IMG/VR virus record: IMGVR_UViG_3300037358_000198
Coordinates: 1-35,286 of that record
Source of the DNA: a virus
Direction: 5' to 3' (one strand)
DNA length: 35,286 nucleotides
How positions within the stretch are numbered: position 1 is the stretch's first letter; every line of letters begins with the position of its first letter. The position numbers were made by a program, and so were the translations under genes. This document shows positions 22,913 to 30,230 of the stretch, piece after piece. The notes under the pieces are model-generated. The model was not told the origin of the DNA. It was given only the letters and a program-made list of their open reading frames with translations, and made no database searches.

Positions 22913-25137
22913 ATTTCTACCCTCGGCTGCTGGTACACCTGCGGATTGGTCGCCGCCGTGTTGCCCGTGGGCTGCGGCATCACCGGCGTGGCGCCGAAGA
23001 TACCCGGAGGCACCATGGGCTGGCCGCCCGGCCCAGCCTGCCCCGATTGCAGTCCGGGCACCGCGCCCGGCGTCCCCTGCCCCAGCGCTCCCAGCGCGCC
23101 CAGCTGCCGCACCGCGGTGATGGCCTGCTCGGTGATGGCCTGCATGATCTTCTTGTGCTGAAGCTGCTGGAGCTGCTCGAGGTAGTGGCCCTTCATTTTG
23201 TCGATGGGCTCCTGAGGCACCGTCTCGGGATCGGCCTTGTTGTCGGCGGTCGCCTGCTGGAGGTCCTTTTGATGCCGCTGCAAATGTAGCTCGTCGTTGT
23301 CACCCGGATTGACGTGGATGTCGTCGCCTTGCAGGCAGCGCGTCCATTCGACTTTTGGATCCACGGGCAGATCGGGCTCGGGAGGCTCCGGCACCAGGTC
23401 CGCGAAGTTGGGATCTCCGAGCGCCTTGTGCGCCTCGGCCGTCACCCGCCACAGAGCCTGCGGGTTGTGCTGGATCAGCGGATTCTGCAGATCGAGCTGG
23501 TATCTGGCGAGCGTGAGCTGCTTGGCCGCCTCGCGCGAATGAATCGAATTCGCGAACTTGATCGAGAAATCGTAGTCCGCCTCACGGTCCTCGTCGGTCA
23601 TGTCCGCGCCGCCCTGCTGCACCGGAAACAGGCCGTTGGCGTCGTCCTCGGTGACGCGGAAAAAGGTACTCTTGGGCGAGAACATTCTCTCGAGGTCCCA
23701 AAAATGGCTAAGCACCAGGCCCATGTCTTCCTGGAGCACTTTCGTATCGAGCGAGATGCGCACGTTGCCCTCCTCGAGCAGCGCGTCGGTCTGGCGCGCG
23801 GTGCGCGGCGCGTTCGGCCGGTCCGCCTGCCTGCCCATCGACATGTCGGTTTGTCCGCTGAGCCGCTCGCCGTAGGCGAGCAGCTTTTGCTCCGTCTCGG
23901 AGGTAAAATTCAGGTCGGCTACGAAGCGCTCGACCCGGACGTCGGTCGCGGGGTTGTCGCACGGAATCGCGGTGCGCGGTTCGAGTTTGAGCGTTTTGGG
24001 ATTGATCCCAGCCGCCGGACGGTAGAAGACCACTGGACCAACGCTGATCTCGCCCGCGTCCTGGCCGAGATTGTAGTTGGCGCGCAGCTCGTCTTCGATG
24101 TCGATCAGCAGCTCCGCCATGCCGGGCGACCAGTAACTCCCGTCCTTGAACATGGAGCTCTCGACGATGGGCCGCCGGTTCTTCATGTTGGGGTAGAGCT
24201 CTTCGAGATCCTGGATGCTCACGACCTTGTACATTTCCCAGATCATGCGGATGACCAGCTGGCTTTCGTGGAGCTCGCGCCGCGAGATATCCTTCTCGTC
24301 CCCGTCGATCTCGGGGTCCTTGAGCATGCGCCATTTGCCGTACCACTCGAGGACCATCAGCGTCTCGTCCGAGCTCTGCGGCCGCGTGTAGCTTAGGGCT
24401 TCCGAGTCGTCCTGCTCGAGCTTGACCTGCTCGCCCTGCGGCTCCCTGTTTTCGCCGCGCCACGAGGTGTTGACGATATCCTGAAAATCGTCGGCGATGC
24501 CGAAGTAGCGCCCTTCCTCTTCGCCCTTTAACAAATCTTCGGGAGTGCAGCGGAAGCGCCGGATGACGAAGCTGAAATCGTGGATCGTCTCCACCTCCTC
24601 GACGGGGACGATGATGTCGTCGGGGTACTGCGGCTCGAAGCCCGGCCCCTCGTAACTCACGATCTCCTTGCCCCGAACGGTGTACGTCTCGCGTTGCCAC
24701 GGAGAGAAGGCGAAGGCCCTGCCGAATACCAGCTTGCGCAGGATGAACACGCAGAAGCGATTGAGCGCCTTCATCGAATCGAATACGCGCCAGGTCATGT
24801 ACAGGCCGACTTTCTTGTCCTTGCGGTAGTCGCTCGCGCCTACCGGATTGGCGACCACCTCTGCATCATCCCCGAACAGGGAGTCCATCTCCTTCGATAG
24901 CGCCGTGAGCACGTTCCAGCGGATGTAAGGCAGCGGGAAGTTACTCAGCTTTTCTTCACCCACCGCCGGCATCTCGGCTTTGGCGCGCCAGCGCCGCATG
25001 AACTCCTGGTTTTTCACCATGCGCTGGTTGTGGTCCGCGATCGCGGAGTGGTAGTCGGCTTGAATGCGGCTCGCCAGGCGCGCGATCTCGGCGGTCGAGA
25101 GCGTGTCGAGCTGCTCCTGCTTTTTGCTTCGGCTCAC
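22909..25137 (-). CDS. Portal protein, large P22-like size
   Basis: 742 residues. I chose the GTG at 25137 because it overlaps the upstream stop (GTGA) and gives an ordinary portal start (SRSKKQEQLDTLSTAEIARL); a longer frame upstream adds an arginine/proline-rich stretch that looks untranslated. The N-terminal helices lead to NFPLPYIRWNVLTALSKEMD and GDDAEVVANPVG, then KDKKVGLYMTWRVFDSM and KLVFGRAFAFSPW, features of podovirus-type portals; the middle has RELHESQLVIRMIWEMYKV and the C-terminus is a long helical barrel region (HLQRHQKDLQQATADNK, EQLQQLQHKKIMQAI) ending in a proline/glycine-rich tail. It sits between the two small genes after terL and the head genes. Role: dodecameric gate for DNA packaging. 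Confidence 0.8.
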   Translation of the reverse strand: MSRSKKQEQLDTLSTAEIARLASRIQADYHSAIADHNQRMVKNQEFMRRWRAKAEMPAVGEEKLSNFPLPYIRWNVLTALSKEMDSLFGDDAEVVANPVGASDYRKDKKVGLYMTWRVFDSMKALNRFCVFILRKLVFGRAFAFSPWQRETYTVRGKEIVSYEGPGFEPQYPDDIIVPVEEVETIHDFSFVIRRFRCTPEDLLKGEEEGRYFGIADDFQDIVNTSWRGENREPQGEQVKLEQDDSEALSYTRPQSSDETLMVLEWYGKWRMLKDPEIDGDEKDISRRELHESQLVIRMIWEMYKVVSIQDLEELYPNMKNRRPIVESSMFKDGSYWSPGMAELLIDIEDELRANYNLGQDAGEISVGPVVFYRPAAGINPKTLKLEPRTAIPCDNPATDVRVERFVADLNFTSETEQKLLAYGERLSGQTDMSMGRQADRPNAPRTARQTDALLEEGNVRISLDTKVLQEDMGLVLSHFWDLERMFSPKSTFFRVTEDDANGLFPVQQGGADMTDEDREADYDFSIKFANSIHSREAAKQLTLARYQLDLQNPLIQHNPQALWRVTAEAHKALGDPNFADLVPEPPEPDLPVDPKVEWTRCLQGDDIHVNPGDNDELHLQRHQKDLQQATADNKADPETVPQEPIDKMKGHYLEQLQQLQHKKIMQAITEQAITAVRQLGALGALGQGTPGAVPGLQSGQAGPGGQPMVPPGIFGATPVMPQPTGNTAATNPQVYQQPRVEI

Positions 25138-25331
25138 TGGGGTTTCCCGAGGACCTGGCGCGAGATGAGGACCTGGCGCGATAAATCCTCGAGGGCCGCG
25201 AGCGCTTCGTAGGCGCGTATCTGCCACTTCTCGCCGGCCTCTACCGCGCGCAAGAGTAGCTCGCGAGTCTGGGCCAGCTCCGCTTCGGTGAGGGCGAGCT
25301 CGGCCTGGGCAAGCTTCAGCTGGTTACTCAT
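25134..25331 (-). CDS. Small coiled-coil protein between terL and portal
   Basis: 65 residues, nearly all one coiled-coil (LKLAQAELALTEAELAQTRE, LLLRAVEAGEKWQIRAYEAL). Its start overlaps the end of the 70-residue gene by 8 bp and its stop overlaps the portal start. Small coiled-coil proteins near the portal can be assembly chaperones. No family recognised; presence is well supported by the coupling. Confidence 0.6.
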   Translation of the reverse strand: MSNQLKLAQAELALTEAELAQTRELLLRAVEAGEKWQIRAYEALAALEDLSRQVLISRQVLGKPQ

Positions 25332-25536
25332 GCGCGGGTCCGCCGTCGTCCGCCAGGCGGTCGAGATCGTGATCGCCGGGATCGATGCCGATCGTGTAAA
25401 GGCGGCCGGGGGCCAGCGCGCGGAAAGCCGCGTCGTCCTCGATCGCCACCGCGAACGAGTTAGCGTTTTCGCCCTGCGAGAACGTGGCTATATTGCCGTC
25501 GGCCGCCACGCCGGTGAGCACTACCTGGATCTTCAC
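25324..25536 (-). CDS. Small beta-rich phage protein downstream of terL
   Basis: 70 residues. The start MKIQVVLTGVAADGNIATFS, then SFAVAIEDDAAFRALAPGRL and YTIGIDPGDHD, shows alternating strands and turns suited to a small OB-like or decoration fold. No catalytic motif is visible. A 54-bp gap separates it from terL, the longest gap in this segment. No family assigned. Confidence 0.5.
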   Translation of the reverse strand: MKIQVVLTGVAADGNIATFSQGENANSFAVAIEDDAAFRALAPGRLYTIGIDPGDHDLDRLADDGGPAHE

Positions 25537-25590
25537 GTGTTTCTCCTAGTTATTGGGAAGGGCGCCGCCGGCACAAGGAGGAAGCGACTG

Positions 25591-27324
25591 TCAGCGGCGC
25601 TGTCTTCCCCTGCCGGGCCGTTCGCCGCCGCCGCCGTACTTTTGCACCTCGGGCCGCCCCTGGAACTCGCCGCGCACGGCCGCGGGCCGCGGCATCTCCG
25701 CGATCCCCACCAGGGCCAGACCCAGCCCGATCACGCAATCATCGTGGCAGCCCGACTGCGCTTCGGCTTTGCCGGTGGTCTTGATCACGAACGTATTCAA
25801 TTCGCTGATGGTGATCGGATCGTGGAGGATGATCGAGCCCTCGCGCAGCGCGGCGTCGACTTTGCTCACGAGCTGGGGCCGCGTGACCTGGGTCGTCTTC
25901 CAGCCGATGAGATCCGAGCGCGTCCAGGGATCGCCGTCGGGTGCGTCCCTGCGGTGGTATATGAGTCCCGAGGGATAGCCCGCGCGCAGCAGCTCGTCGA
26001 TGCACGCGAGGCCCGGACCGTTGGCCTCGGGCACCACGCCGGCGTTGTTGTACCAGCGGGCTAAAGCGTCGAGGGTGCGCCCGAACTCGGCCGGCTGCAC
26101 TCTCCCGCGCCACACAGCCACCTGCTCGCCAGTATCGCGGTCGAAGACGGGCGCAACGGAAAAATCGGCGTCGGGATTGCCATCGCCCATATTGGCGTCG
26201 ATGCCCTCGCTCACGTCCGCGCCGATAACGTAATGCCGCCCGGGCTGCGGTCTGCGGTAGATTACCAGCGCGCCCCGGTCTTTCTGGCCGAAGACGATCC
26301 TGCGCTCGCCACCGTAAGTCACGATCTCGAGATCCCCGCGCGGGGCGTCGGCGACGGCTGAATGCCGCGCGATCGCGCGCAGGTCGAAGCGGGGCCGGCC
26401 ACTCGAAATGAAAGCCTGCTCGGGGTTTGAGGGATACTCCTGGTGGAATCGATCAATCGAGCCCTCGCAGTTATTTTCGATGCACCAGCGGCGCCACTGG
26501 AGCTGCTCGAGCCGCAGCGAGTAGCGGCCCATCTCCTCGCGCTCTTCTTCGTCTAGCGAGTGCTGGAAGCGGTCGCGCGGCAGCACCAGTGGCATCGAGT
26601 ACTCGGGTTCTTCCCACCACGCAAAAAACACGCCCACGAAATCGGACTCGGTGTTGGCCGGGTCCATGACGCGCTGCCAGAGCTTGTGGAAGGGATTGCC
26701 GAGCCCGTTGGCGGTCGACGGAATGATTATGTTCGTGTCCGGATCGTTGGGCACAGCCTGCATGATGCCCGTCATGAGCGTGGCCGAATCCTCGTAGAAG
26801 GCGAACTCGTCGAGCTGTAAATTGTGGAGCGTGAAGCTGCGGCCGAAGTGCGCGGAGCTTGCGGATTTGACCTTGATCCATGAGCCGTTGTCCCAGCTCA
26901 AGGCGTCTTCCGCGTCTTTGATCCGCTTCGGGATTTTGATGATTCCGCCGAACCTCTTGTAGTTGTCGGCGAAGATGCGGTAGCGCTGAAACACGCCGAT
27001 GGCGGCCTCTTCGTTGTGCGCGATGACGGCCGTGTGCCGTCCCGCGCGGAAAGCCGTGTCCTGGAAAAACTGGGACGCCACGCCGGTCGTGACCTTGACC
27101 TGGCGCGCTTTCAGGTTCACGATGCGGACCGCGCGCTCGGCCTCCCGCTGCTTTTTGACGGCGGCGTTCAGCCGGCGCTGCGCCGCGCTCGGCTCCATAG
27201 TCACCAGCAGCCCGCCCACCTTGAGCGAGACCATGAGCGACTGCCGGCAGAACTCGCCGTGATCCGAGAATGCCTCGTAGATGCGGCGCTGGTCGGGCTC
27301 CGCAGTGGTACTAAGTAAGGCCAT
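25591..27324 (-). CDS. terL: Terminase large subunit (packaging ATPase-nuclease)
   Basis: 577 residues. The ATPase domain has a deviant Walker A at residues 71-80 (LKARQVKVTT, with R74/Q75 as in many phage TerL), Walker B at about 169-173 (LQLDE, D172/E173) and a coupling motif STANG at 203-207. The nuclease domain has the RNase H-like acidic set: IGADVSEG (D370), the PEANGPG segment (E433) and HDDCVIGLGLA (D528/D529). Length is normal for the family. The start codon overlaps the end of the sigma-factor gene by 14 bp, so the two are coupled. It packages DNA into the head through the portal, using ATP, and cuts the concatemer. The C-terminal tail is rich in Gly and Arg. Confidence 0.92.
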   Translation of the reverse strand: MALLSTTAEPDQRRIYEAFSDHGEFCRQSLMVSLKVGGLLVTMEPSAAQRRLNAAVKKQREAERAVRIVNLKARQVKVTTGVASQFFQDTAFRAGRHTAVIAHNEEAAIGVFQRYRIFADNYKRFGGIIKIPKRIKDAEDALSWDNGSWIKVKSASSAHFGRSFTLHNLQLDEFAFYEDSATLMTGIMQAVPNDPDTNIIIPSTANGLGNPFHKLWQRVMDPANTESDFVGVFFAWWEEPEYSMPLVLPRDRFQHSLDEEEREEMGRYSLRLEQLQWRRWCIENNCEGSIDRFHQEYPSNPEQAFISSGRPRFDLRAIARHSAVADAPRGDLEIVTYGGERRIVFGQKDRGALVIYRRPQPGRHYVIGADVSEGIDANMGDGNPDADFSVAPVFDRDTGEQVAVWRGRVQPAEFGRTLDALARWYNNAGVVPEANGPGLACIDELLRAGYPSGLIYHRRDAPDGDPWTRSDLIGWKTTQVTRPQLVSKVDAALREGSIILHDPITISELNTFVIKTTGKAEAQSGCHDDCVIGLGLALVGIAEMPRPAAVRGEFQGRPEVQKYGGGGERPGRGRQRR

Positions 27325-27904
27325 CGATCCCGACGCGCCTCAGCAGCACGCGCATCTTCGCGTGGCCGCTTTCCGCCTGGCGGAACGCCCAGGTCGTGGA
27401 TCTCGACCGCGACATCCCGATGCGCGAATACTGCATATCGTGCAGCGCGTGCTGCACCACGGCGTGGCGCTCATCATCGGTGAGATCGCGCATCAGCCGC
27501 GAGAGGTGCCCGCGCACCTCGTTGCGCAGCGCCACGCCCATGGTGGGGTGATTCCACTCGTCGCGGAGAATGGCCTTGCTTTGATCGTGGAGCGGGCCCG
27601 GCGCTTCATCCGCCTTCTCGATATCCAATTCCTCGTGCAGCTCGTAGTGGTAGTTCTTCCGCCGGTGCGCGTCGTATATCGCGCCCAGAATCCGCTTCGA
27701 GGCGTAACTCGAGAACTTGATTCCGCGCGCGGGATCGAATCTCGAAGCGGCCTGCATCAGGCCGATGCGCCCGGTCTGGATCAGGTCGTCGATGTCGAGC
27801 CAGCGGGGCAGCCGCTGCGCCGCGCGCCTCGCCAGCGCGTCCACCAGCGGCAGGTGGTCTAGAACCAGCTGTTGGGCGGCTAGATGGTCCAGGACGGCGC
27901 TCAC
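27311..27904 (-). CDS. Phage-encoded sigma factor (sigma70 region 2 plus region 4-like)
   Basis: 197 residues from a GTG that overlaps the small-terminase-like stop (GTGA). Residues 12-85 are a clear sigma region 2: VLDHLPLVDALARRAAQRL, then DIDDLIQTGRIGLMQAASRF, DPARGIKFSSYASKRI and LGAIYDAHRRKNY, close to region 2 of group 3 (FliA/WhiG/SigB-like) sigma factors. The C-terminal part (LTDDERHAVV, then IGMSRSRST) is a shortened region 4-like HTH for -35 binding. Region 1 is absent and region 3 is small or missing. It is probably a late-transcription sigma factor for the structural operon, or an anti-host factor. Its position between the small-terminase-like gene and terL is unusual. The promoter it would use is not known from this sequence. 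Confidence 0.85.
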   Translation of the reverse strand: MSAVLDHLAAQQLVLDHLPLVDALARRAAQRLPRWLDIDDLIQTGRIGLMQAASRFDPARGIKFSSYASKRILGAIYDAHRRKNYHYELHEELDIEKADEAPGPLHDQSKAILRDEWNHPTMGVALRNEVRGHLSRLMRDLTDDERHAVVQHALHDMQYSRIGMSRSRSTTWAFRQAESGHAKMRVLLRRVGIDGLT

Positions 27905-28443
27905 CCGCCCCCCGTTTTGCTCACCGTTGTGCGCCGATACATCACCATGAATTCCTCCCACGTCACCCCCACCATCGAGTCGCTTGCACGCTCGGGCTGC
28001 AGCTGCCCCGTCATGCGCGCCATGAGCGAAATGTTCTTGCGGCACTCGGCCAGCGCGCGCAGCGCGTCATGCGGAGATTGCCACCCGAGCTTCGCTATTT
28101 GCCCCGTTTCATCCATCGGTTGCACCGGCATGGGCATCGTCAGGGAGAGGATGTCGAGCGTTTTACCGTGCAATGCTTCGATTTCGGCGAGCAAGCGGCC
28201 ACTTAGTTCCTGCTTTTTTGCTTGAGCTAACTCCCGTAAGTCGTTTACAACGCACTTACTTACGTGCCTTTGTAAAGATTGGTGGCTGACTAGAAAGTGC
28301 TTCGCGGTGCTCCGCACCGAGTTACCGCGCGCGAGGGAGGCGGAGATATCAGCCGCGGCGGGGTTGGTGCAGATCGAGCAGGCTCTTGCCACACCACGGA
28401 TTTTGCACTCGGAATTGGGAAAAAAATAATAATCGGCCGACAA
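27901..28443 (-). CDS. Small-terminase-like DNA-binding protein
   Basis: 180 residues from a TTG start. The N-terminal part holds RACSICTNPAAADISASLAR, then GNSVRSTAKHFLVSHQSLQR and H, the pattern CSIC..P....I...L..G.S.R.IA..F.VS..SL.RH found in phage terminase-small-subunit-like and related DNA-binding proteins; C13/C22/C25/H60 could bind zinc. The rest is helical (KQELSGRLLAEIEALHGKTL, LGWQSPHDALRALAECRKNI). Its place directly upstream of the sigma factor and terL supports a packaging-recognition role. Start choice is uncertain: no convincing ribosome-binding site was seen, and a GTG within the N-terminus is an alternative. An inverted repeat inside the gene may be a packaging site. Confidence 0.6.
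   Translation of the reverse strand: MSADYYFFPNSECKIRGVARACSICTNPAAADISASLARGNSVRSTAKHFLVSHQSLQRHVSKCVVNDLRELAQAKKQELSGRLLAEIEALHGKTLDILSLTMPMPVQPMDETGQIAKLGWQSPHDALRALAECRKNISLMARMTGQLQPERASDSMVGVTWEEFMVMYRRTTVSKTGGG
28236..28264. repeat. Inverted repeat inside the small-terminase-like gene
   Basis: GTAAGTCGTT (28236-28245) pairs with AACG and ACTTAC (28249-28259) with one bulged base; overlapping CGTAAG/CTTACG arms (28235-28240 and 28259-28264) and a tandem ACTTACTTAC follow. Terminase-small genes in several phages carry the pac or cos recognition site, so this is a candidate. Nothing else in the sequence proves it. Confidence 0.4.
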
Positions 28444-28464
28444 TTACTATAGAGGCGCAAATGT

Positions 28465-28668
28465 CTGCCAAATACGCTGATCGGAACCAAGGAAGTGGCC
28501 GTGCGGCTGGGCGTGAGCGAGCGCACCGCGTGCAGGCTGCTGGCAGAGGGCGCGGTGCAGGGCTTCCGCTTGCGCGGTAAGTTGTGGCGCACCACGCCCG
28601 CGGCGCTGGAGAGCTATATCGATACGATGATGGTCCAGGGCAGGCCCATCTACGCCCCTGGACTATAG
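28465..28668 (+). CDS. Excisionase/MerR-type HTH protein with a disturbed start (CTG start or frameshift)
   Basis: The frame encodes IGTKEVAVRLGVSERTACRL, then LAEGAVQGFRLRGKLWRT and PAALESYIDTMM, a compact helix_turn_helix_17/excisionase-like DNA-binding domain of about 60 residues. The start is odd. The only nearby ATG (28461, with AGAGG upstream) is in another frame; joining it would need removal of one base near 28476, giving MSAKYLIGTKEVA, which looks natural. Otherwise the frame begins at CTG 28465 or a GTG inside the domain. Hence it is either a recent one-base insertion, a non-AUG start or a sequencing error. It lies divergent to the late operon and directly upstream of a strong promoter. 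Likely a regulator of lysogeny or excision, if functional. Confidence 0.6.
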   Translation: MPNTLIGTKEVAVRLGVSERTACRLLAEGAVQGFRLRGKLWRTTPAALESYIDTMMVQGRPIYAPGL

Positions 28669-28724
28669 GTCCGGCCCACGTTCCGCGCGCGCTGATTTCA
28701 ATCAAAAATTGTTTAAAAAACTTC

Positions 28725-28753
28725 TTGACACTCCGGCCCGACTGAAGCATAAT
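28725..28753 (+). promoter_or_regulatory. Strong sigma70-like promoter
   Basis: TTGACA (28725-28730), a 17-bp spacer, then CATAAT (28748-28753). An A/T-rich stretch (28694-28723) just upstream looks like an UP element. The predicted transcription start, about 28760, coincides with the first base of a hairpin in the leader of the 28801 gene. It would drive the plus-strand accessory block. No experimental support. Confidence 0.85.
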
Positions 28754-28759
28754 TGAAAA

Positions 28760-28782
28760 GTGAGCAAGCGAAAGCGGCTCAC
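28760..28782 (+). repeat. 5'-UTR hairpin copy 1
   Basis: GTGAGC and GCTCAC form a 6-bp stem; inside it, GC-GAAA-GC gives a GNRA-type tetraloop. The hairpin would start at the predicted transcript 5' end. A second copy stands before the 29347 gene. It may protect the 5' end or regulate translation. Confidence 0.75.
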
Positions 28783-28800
28783 ACAAAGGGGAGATACGAA

Positions 28801-29208
28801 ATGGCCACCGAAAACAAAGAGTTCTATTTCAGAGTTTTGGACGACGGAGACGCGATGGTGATGGTGATCGACGCCAACGGCAACTATAGCCAGCACATGA
28901 GCACGGACGCCACGGAGGACGACGGCGACGGGGCGTTTGGCCCGTATCACTGGAACGAATCGCAAGCGTGGACGAAGACCACTCGCGAGCACGCCGAATC
29001 GATGCTCCAGTTCACTTTTACCGACAACACGGTCGATATCGCCACTGTCGAATATTACAGCGAACTTTCCACGCGTTCGCTGAGCGGGCAGACGAACGAA
29101 ATCGCGATGCGTGAATATCGCGAAGCAACCGACTACAACCTGACCGCGGCGACGAAAGAGCAGTTGGATGCCATCGACGCCGGAAGGAAAGCCCCCTGTT
29201 TGTCGTAA
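28801..29208 (+). CDS. Accessory phage protein of unknown function
   Basis: 136 residues from the ATG at 28801, preferred over an upstream in-frame TTG at 28753 (inside the promoter -10) because of the AAAGGGGAGATACGAA ribosome-binding site. The product is acidic and beta-rich at first (KEFYFRVLDDGDAMVMVIDA), then has a DATEDDGDGAFGPYHWNES segment and a longer helical C-terminus (NEIAMREYREATDYNL, KEQLDAIDAGRK). No motif is recognised. First in the plus-strand block behind the strong promoter, so it is likely highly expressed. Nature of the function unknown; a counter-defence role is possible but unsupported. Confidence 0.6.
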   Translation: MATENKEFYFRVLDDGDAMVMVIDANGNYSQHMSTDATEDDGDGAFGPYHWNESQAWTKTTREHAESMLQFTFTDNTVDIATVEYYSELSTRSLSGQTNEIAMREYREATDYNLTAATKEQLDAIDAGRKAPCLS

Positions 29209-29283
29209 TTTTGCGCATAGCCGCTTAAGCACGGCATGAAGGGTAAAGGCCCGCGCCCTATTGCGCAAGAGCGGGCTAGAAAA

Positions 29284-29305
29284 GTGAGAAGCGAAAGCGG
29301 CTCAC
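29284..29305 (+). repeat. 5'-UTR hairpin copy 2
   Basis: GTGAGAAGCGAAAGCGGCTC followed by AC repeats the hairpin at 28760-28782 with one base missing; the stem GTGAG/CTCAC and the GC-GAAA-GC loop are kept. It lies 42 bases before the ATG of the 29347 gene, with no obvious promoter of its own. Confidence 0.7.
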
Positions 29306-29346
29306 ACACAAAGCGCACCTCGGCTAACAGGGGTAAAGGAGAGAGT

Positions 29347-29586
29347 ATGCAGATATCGGTCGAACACCTCGAAGACTTTTCGCAAGTCCCTGAAATAGAG
29401 TCGGTTGAGGACTCCGGTAAACGACTTCGCGCGAGAATCAATGACGCGATTTACGACCTCGACGATGAGGATGAAGAATCCCTCATTTCGCGTTTGCGGG
29501 AAGTGACTGGCGTGAACTACGAATGGCGTGACGACTATGAGCCCCAGGAAGACGGATCTACCACTGTCACCTTGGAGCGTGTCTAG
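29347..29586 (+). CDS. Small acidic accessory protein
   Basis: 79 residues. The ATG follows TAAAGGAGAGAGT, a good ribosome-binding site; an upstream in-frame ATG (29236) lacks one and would read through the hairpin. The product is acidic (DFSQVPEIESVEDSGK, DLDDEDEESLISRLREV) and probably alpha/beta. Highly acidic small phage proteins are sometimes DNA mimics that block host nucleases or repressors, but nothing proves that here. It shares the hairpin leader with the 28801 gene, so the two may be co-regulated. Confidence 0.6.
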   Translation: MQISVEHLEDFSQVPEIESVEDSGKRLRARINDAIYDLDDEDEESLISRLREVTGVNYEWRDDYEPQEDGSTTVTLERV

Positions 29587-29662
29587 ATGTCCTGGATGCG
29601 GCGACTGGCCGGAGCCTCCCCCCGAACTCATCGACGAGGCGCGCGAGGCGGCTAATGCCTGA
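29579..29662 (+). CDS. Candidate 27-residue zinc-knuckle microprotein
   Basis: A GTG at 29579, overlapping the end of the 79-residue gene, opens a 27-codon frame with CPGCGDWPEPPPELIDEAR. It ends in an overlap with the ATG of the next gene (ATGCCTGA). Possible CxxC metal site. The GGAG before the GTG is too close to the start to be a good ribosome-binding site, so translation is uncertain. It is short and might be an artefact. Confidence 0.35.
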   Translation: MSRCPGCGDWPEPPPELIDEAREAANA

Positions 29663-30086
29663 TCGCTACATCTGGCACGAAACGATCCAGACACAACACA
29701 CCCGGCGCAGCTTCCGCTCGGAGGTTGCGCCCGGCATCCTGGCGACGGTCGGCGGGTGGCTCAAATCGGACTCCATCGAGCTGCCGGGAGGGTATGTATG
29801 CCGCATTGTCTATCGCTCCGCGCATTGCCTCGAGGCCGAGGTGCTCACCCCCGCTGCGGTCCGGCTTGTGGTCGTCGGTGTCGCATCCCACACGCGCTGC
29901 GGCCAGCCTCTCTGGGAGCGCATCGGGGGCGCGCCCACGACGCGCCCGGCCGAGCCGTGGTGCGGCATATGGCTCGATCCCGAAGGTCTGGCCGCCGACC
30001 CGGCCGCGTATGTGTGGCTTGGCGATTTCGAGCGCTGTCTCGCGTGGGCGTTTATCGAGGCGTCCGATGAGGCGTCCGATGATTAG
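29655..30086 (+). CDS. Accessory phage protein of unknown function
   Basis: 143 residues. It starts MPDRYIWHETIQTQHTRRS and has a beta-rich core (GILATVGGWLKS, GYVCRIVYRSAHCLEAEVL) and aromatic-rich end (EPWCGIWLDPEGLAADPAA, then YVWLGDFER). Several cysteines are scattered; no catalytic pattern is visible. It overlaps the candidate microprotein upstream and the small ORF downstream, indicating an operon. No family recognised. Confidence 0.55.
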   Translation: MPDRYIWHETIQTQHTRRSFRSEVAPGILATVGGWLKSDSIELPGGYVCRIVYRSAHCLEAEVLTPAAVRLVVVGVASHTRCGQPLWERIGGAPTTRPAEPWCGIWLDPEGLAADPAAYVWLGDFERCLAWAFIEASDEASDD

Positions 30087-30150
30087 CTTGCACTCTGGCG
30101 CGCGCCTGACCAGCGGAGGAGGTCGAAGCGGAGACGAAACATTCCGATGA
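30079..30150 (+). CDS. Candidate 23-residue small ORF at a repeat junction
   Basis: The ATG overlaps the stop of the 29655 gene (ATGATTAG), giving a 23-codon frame that includes GARLTSGGGRSG. The 17-bp DNA segment encoding ARLTSG recurs at the start of the 30705 gene, so this may be the remnant of a gene start rather than a working gene. Translation is possible by coupling; no function is known. Confidence 0.35.
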   Translation: MISLHSGARLTSGGGRSGDETFR

Positions 30151-30165
30151 ACGCCAGCAAGCCAG

Positions 30166-30182
30166 CAGATTGGCGGAATCTG
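30166..30182 (+). repeat. Small inverted repeat upstream of the 30231 gene
   Basis: CAGATT and AATCTG arms separated by GGCGG, 48 bp before the ATG. It may be an operator or a weak hairpin. No clear -35/-10 pair is seen beside it. Confidence 0.4.
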
Positions 30183-30230
30183 TAGCTGACTAACAGCCCT
30201 CCCGATGCGGGGGCGGAAAAGAGACTCGAC

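Noticed and set aside
25138-25227. A longer portal start
   Set aside because: The added segment is R/G/P-rich, overlaps the coiled-coil gene and lacks support; the GTG at 25137 is coupled to the upstream stop.
29250-29282. Hairpin GCCCGC...GCGGGC as a strong terminator before the 29347 gene
   Set aside because: No U-tract follows it, and no terminator pattern separates the two plus-strand genes convincingly.
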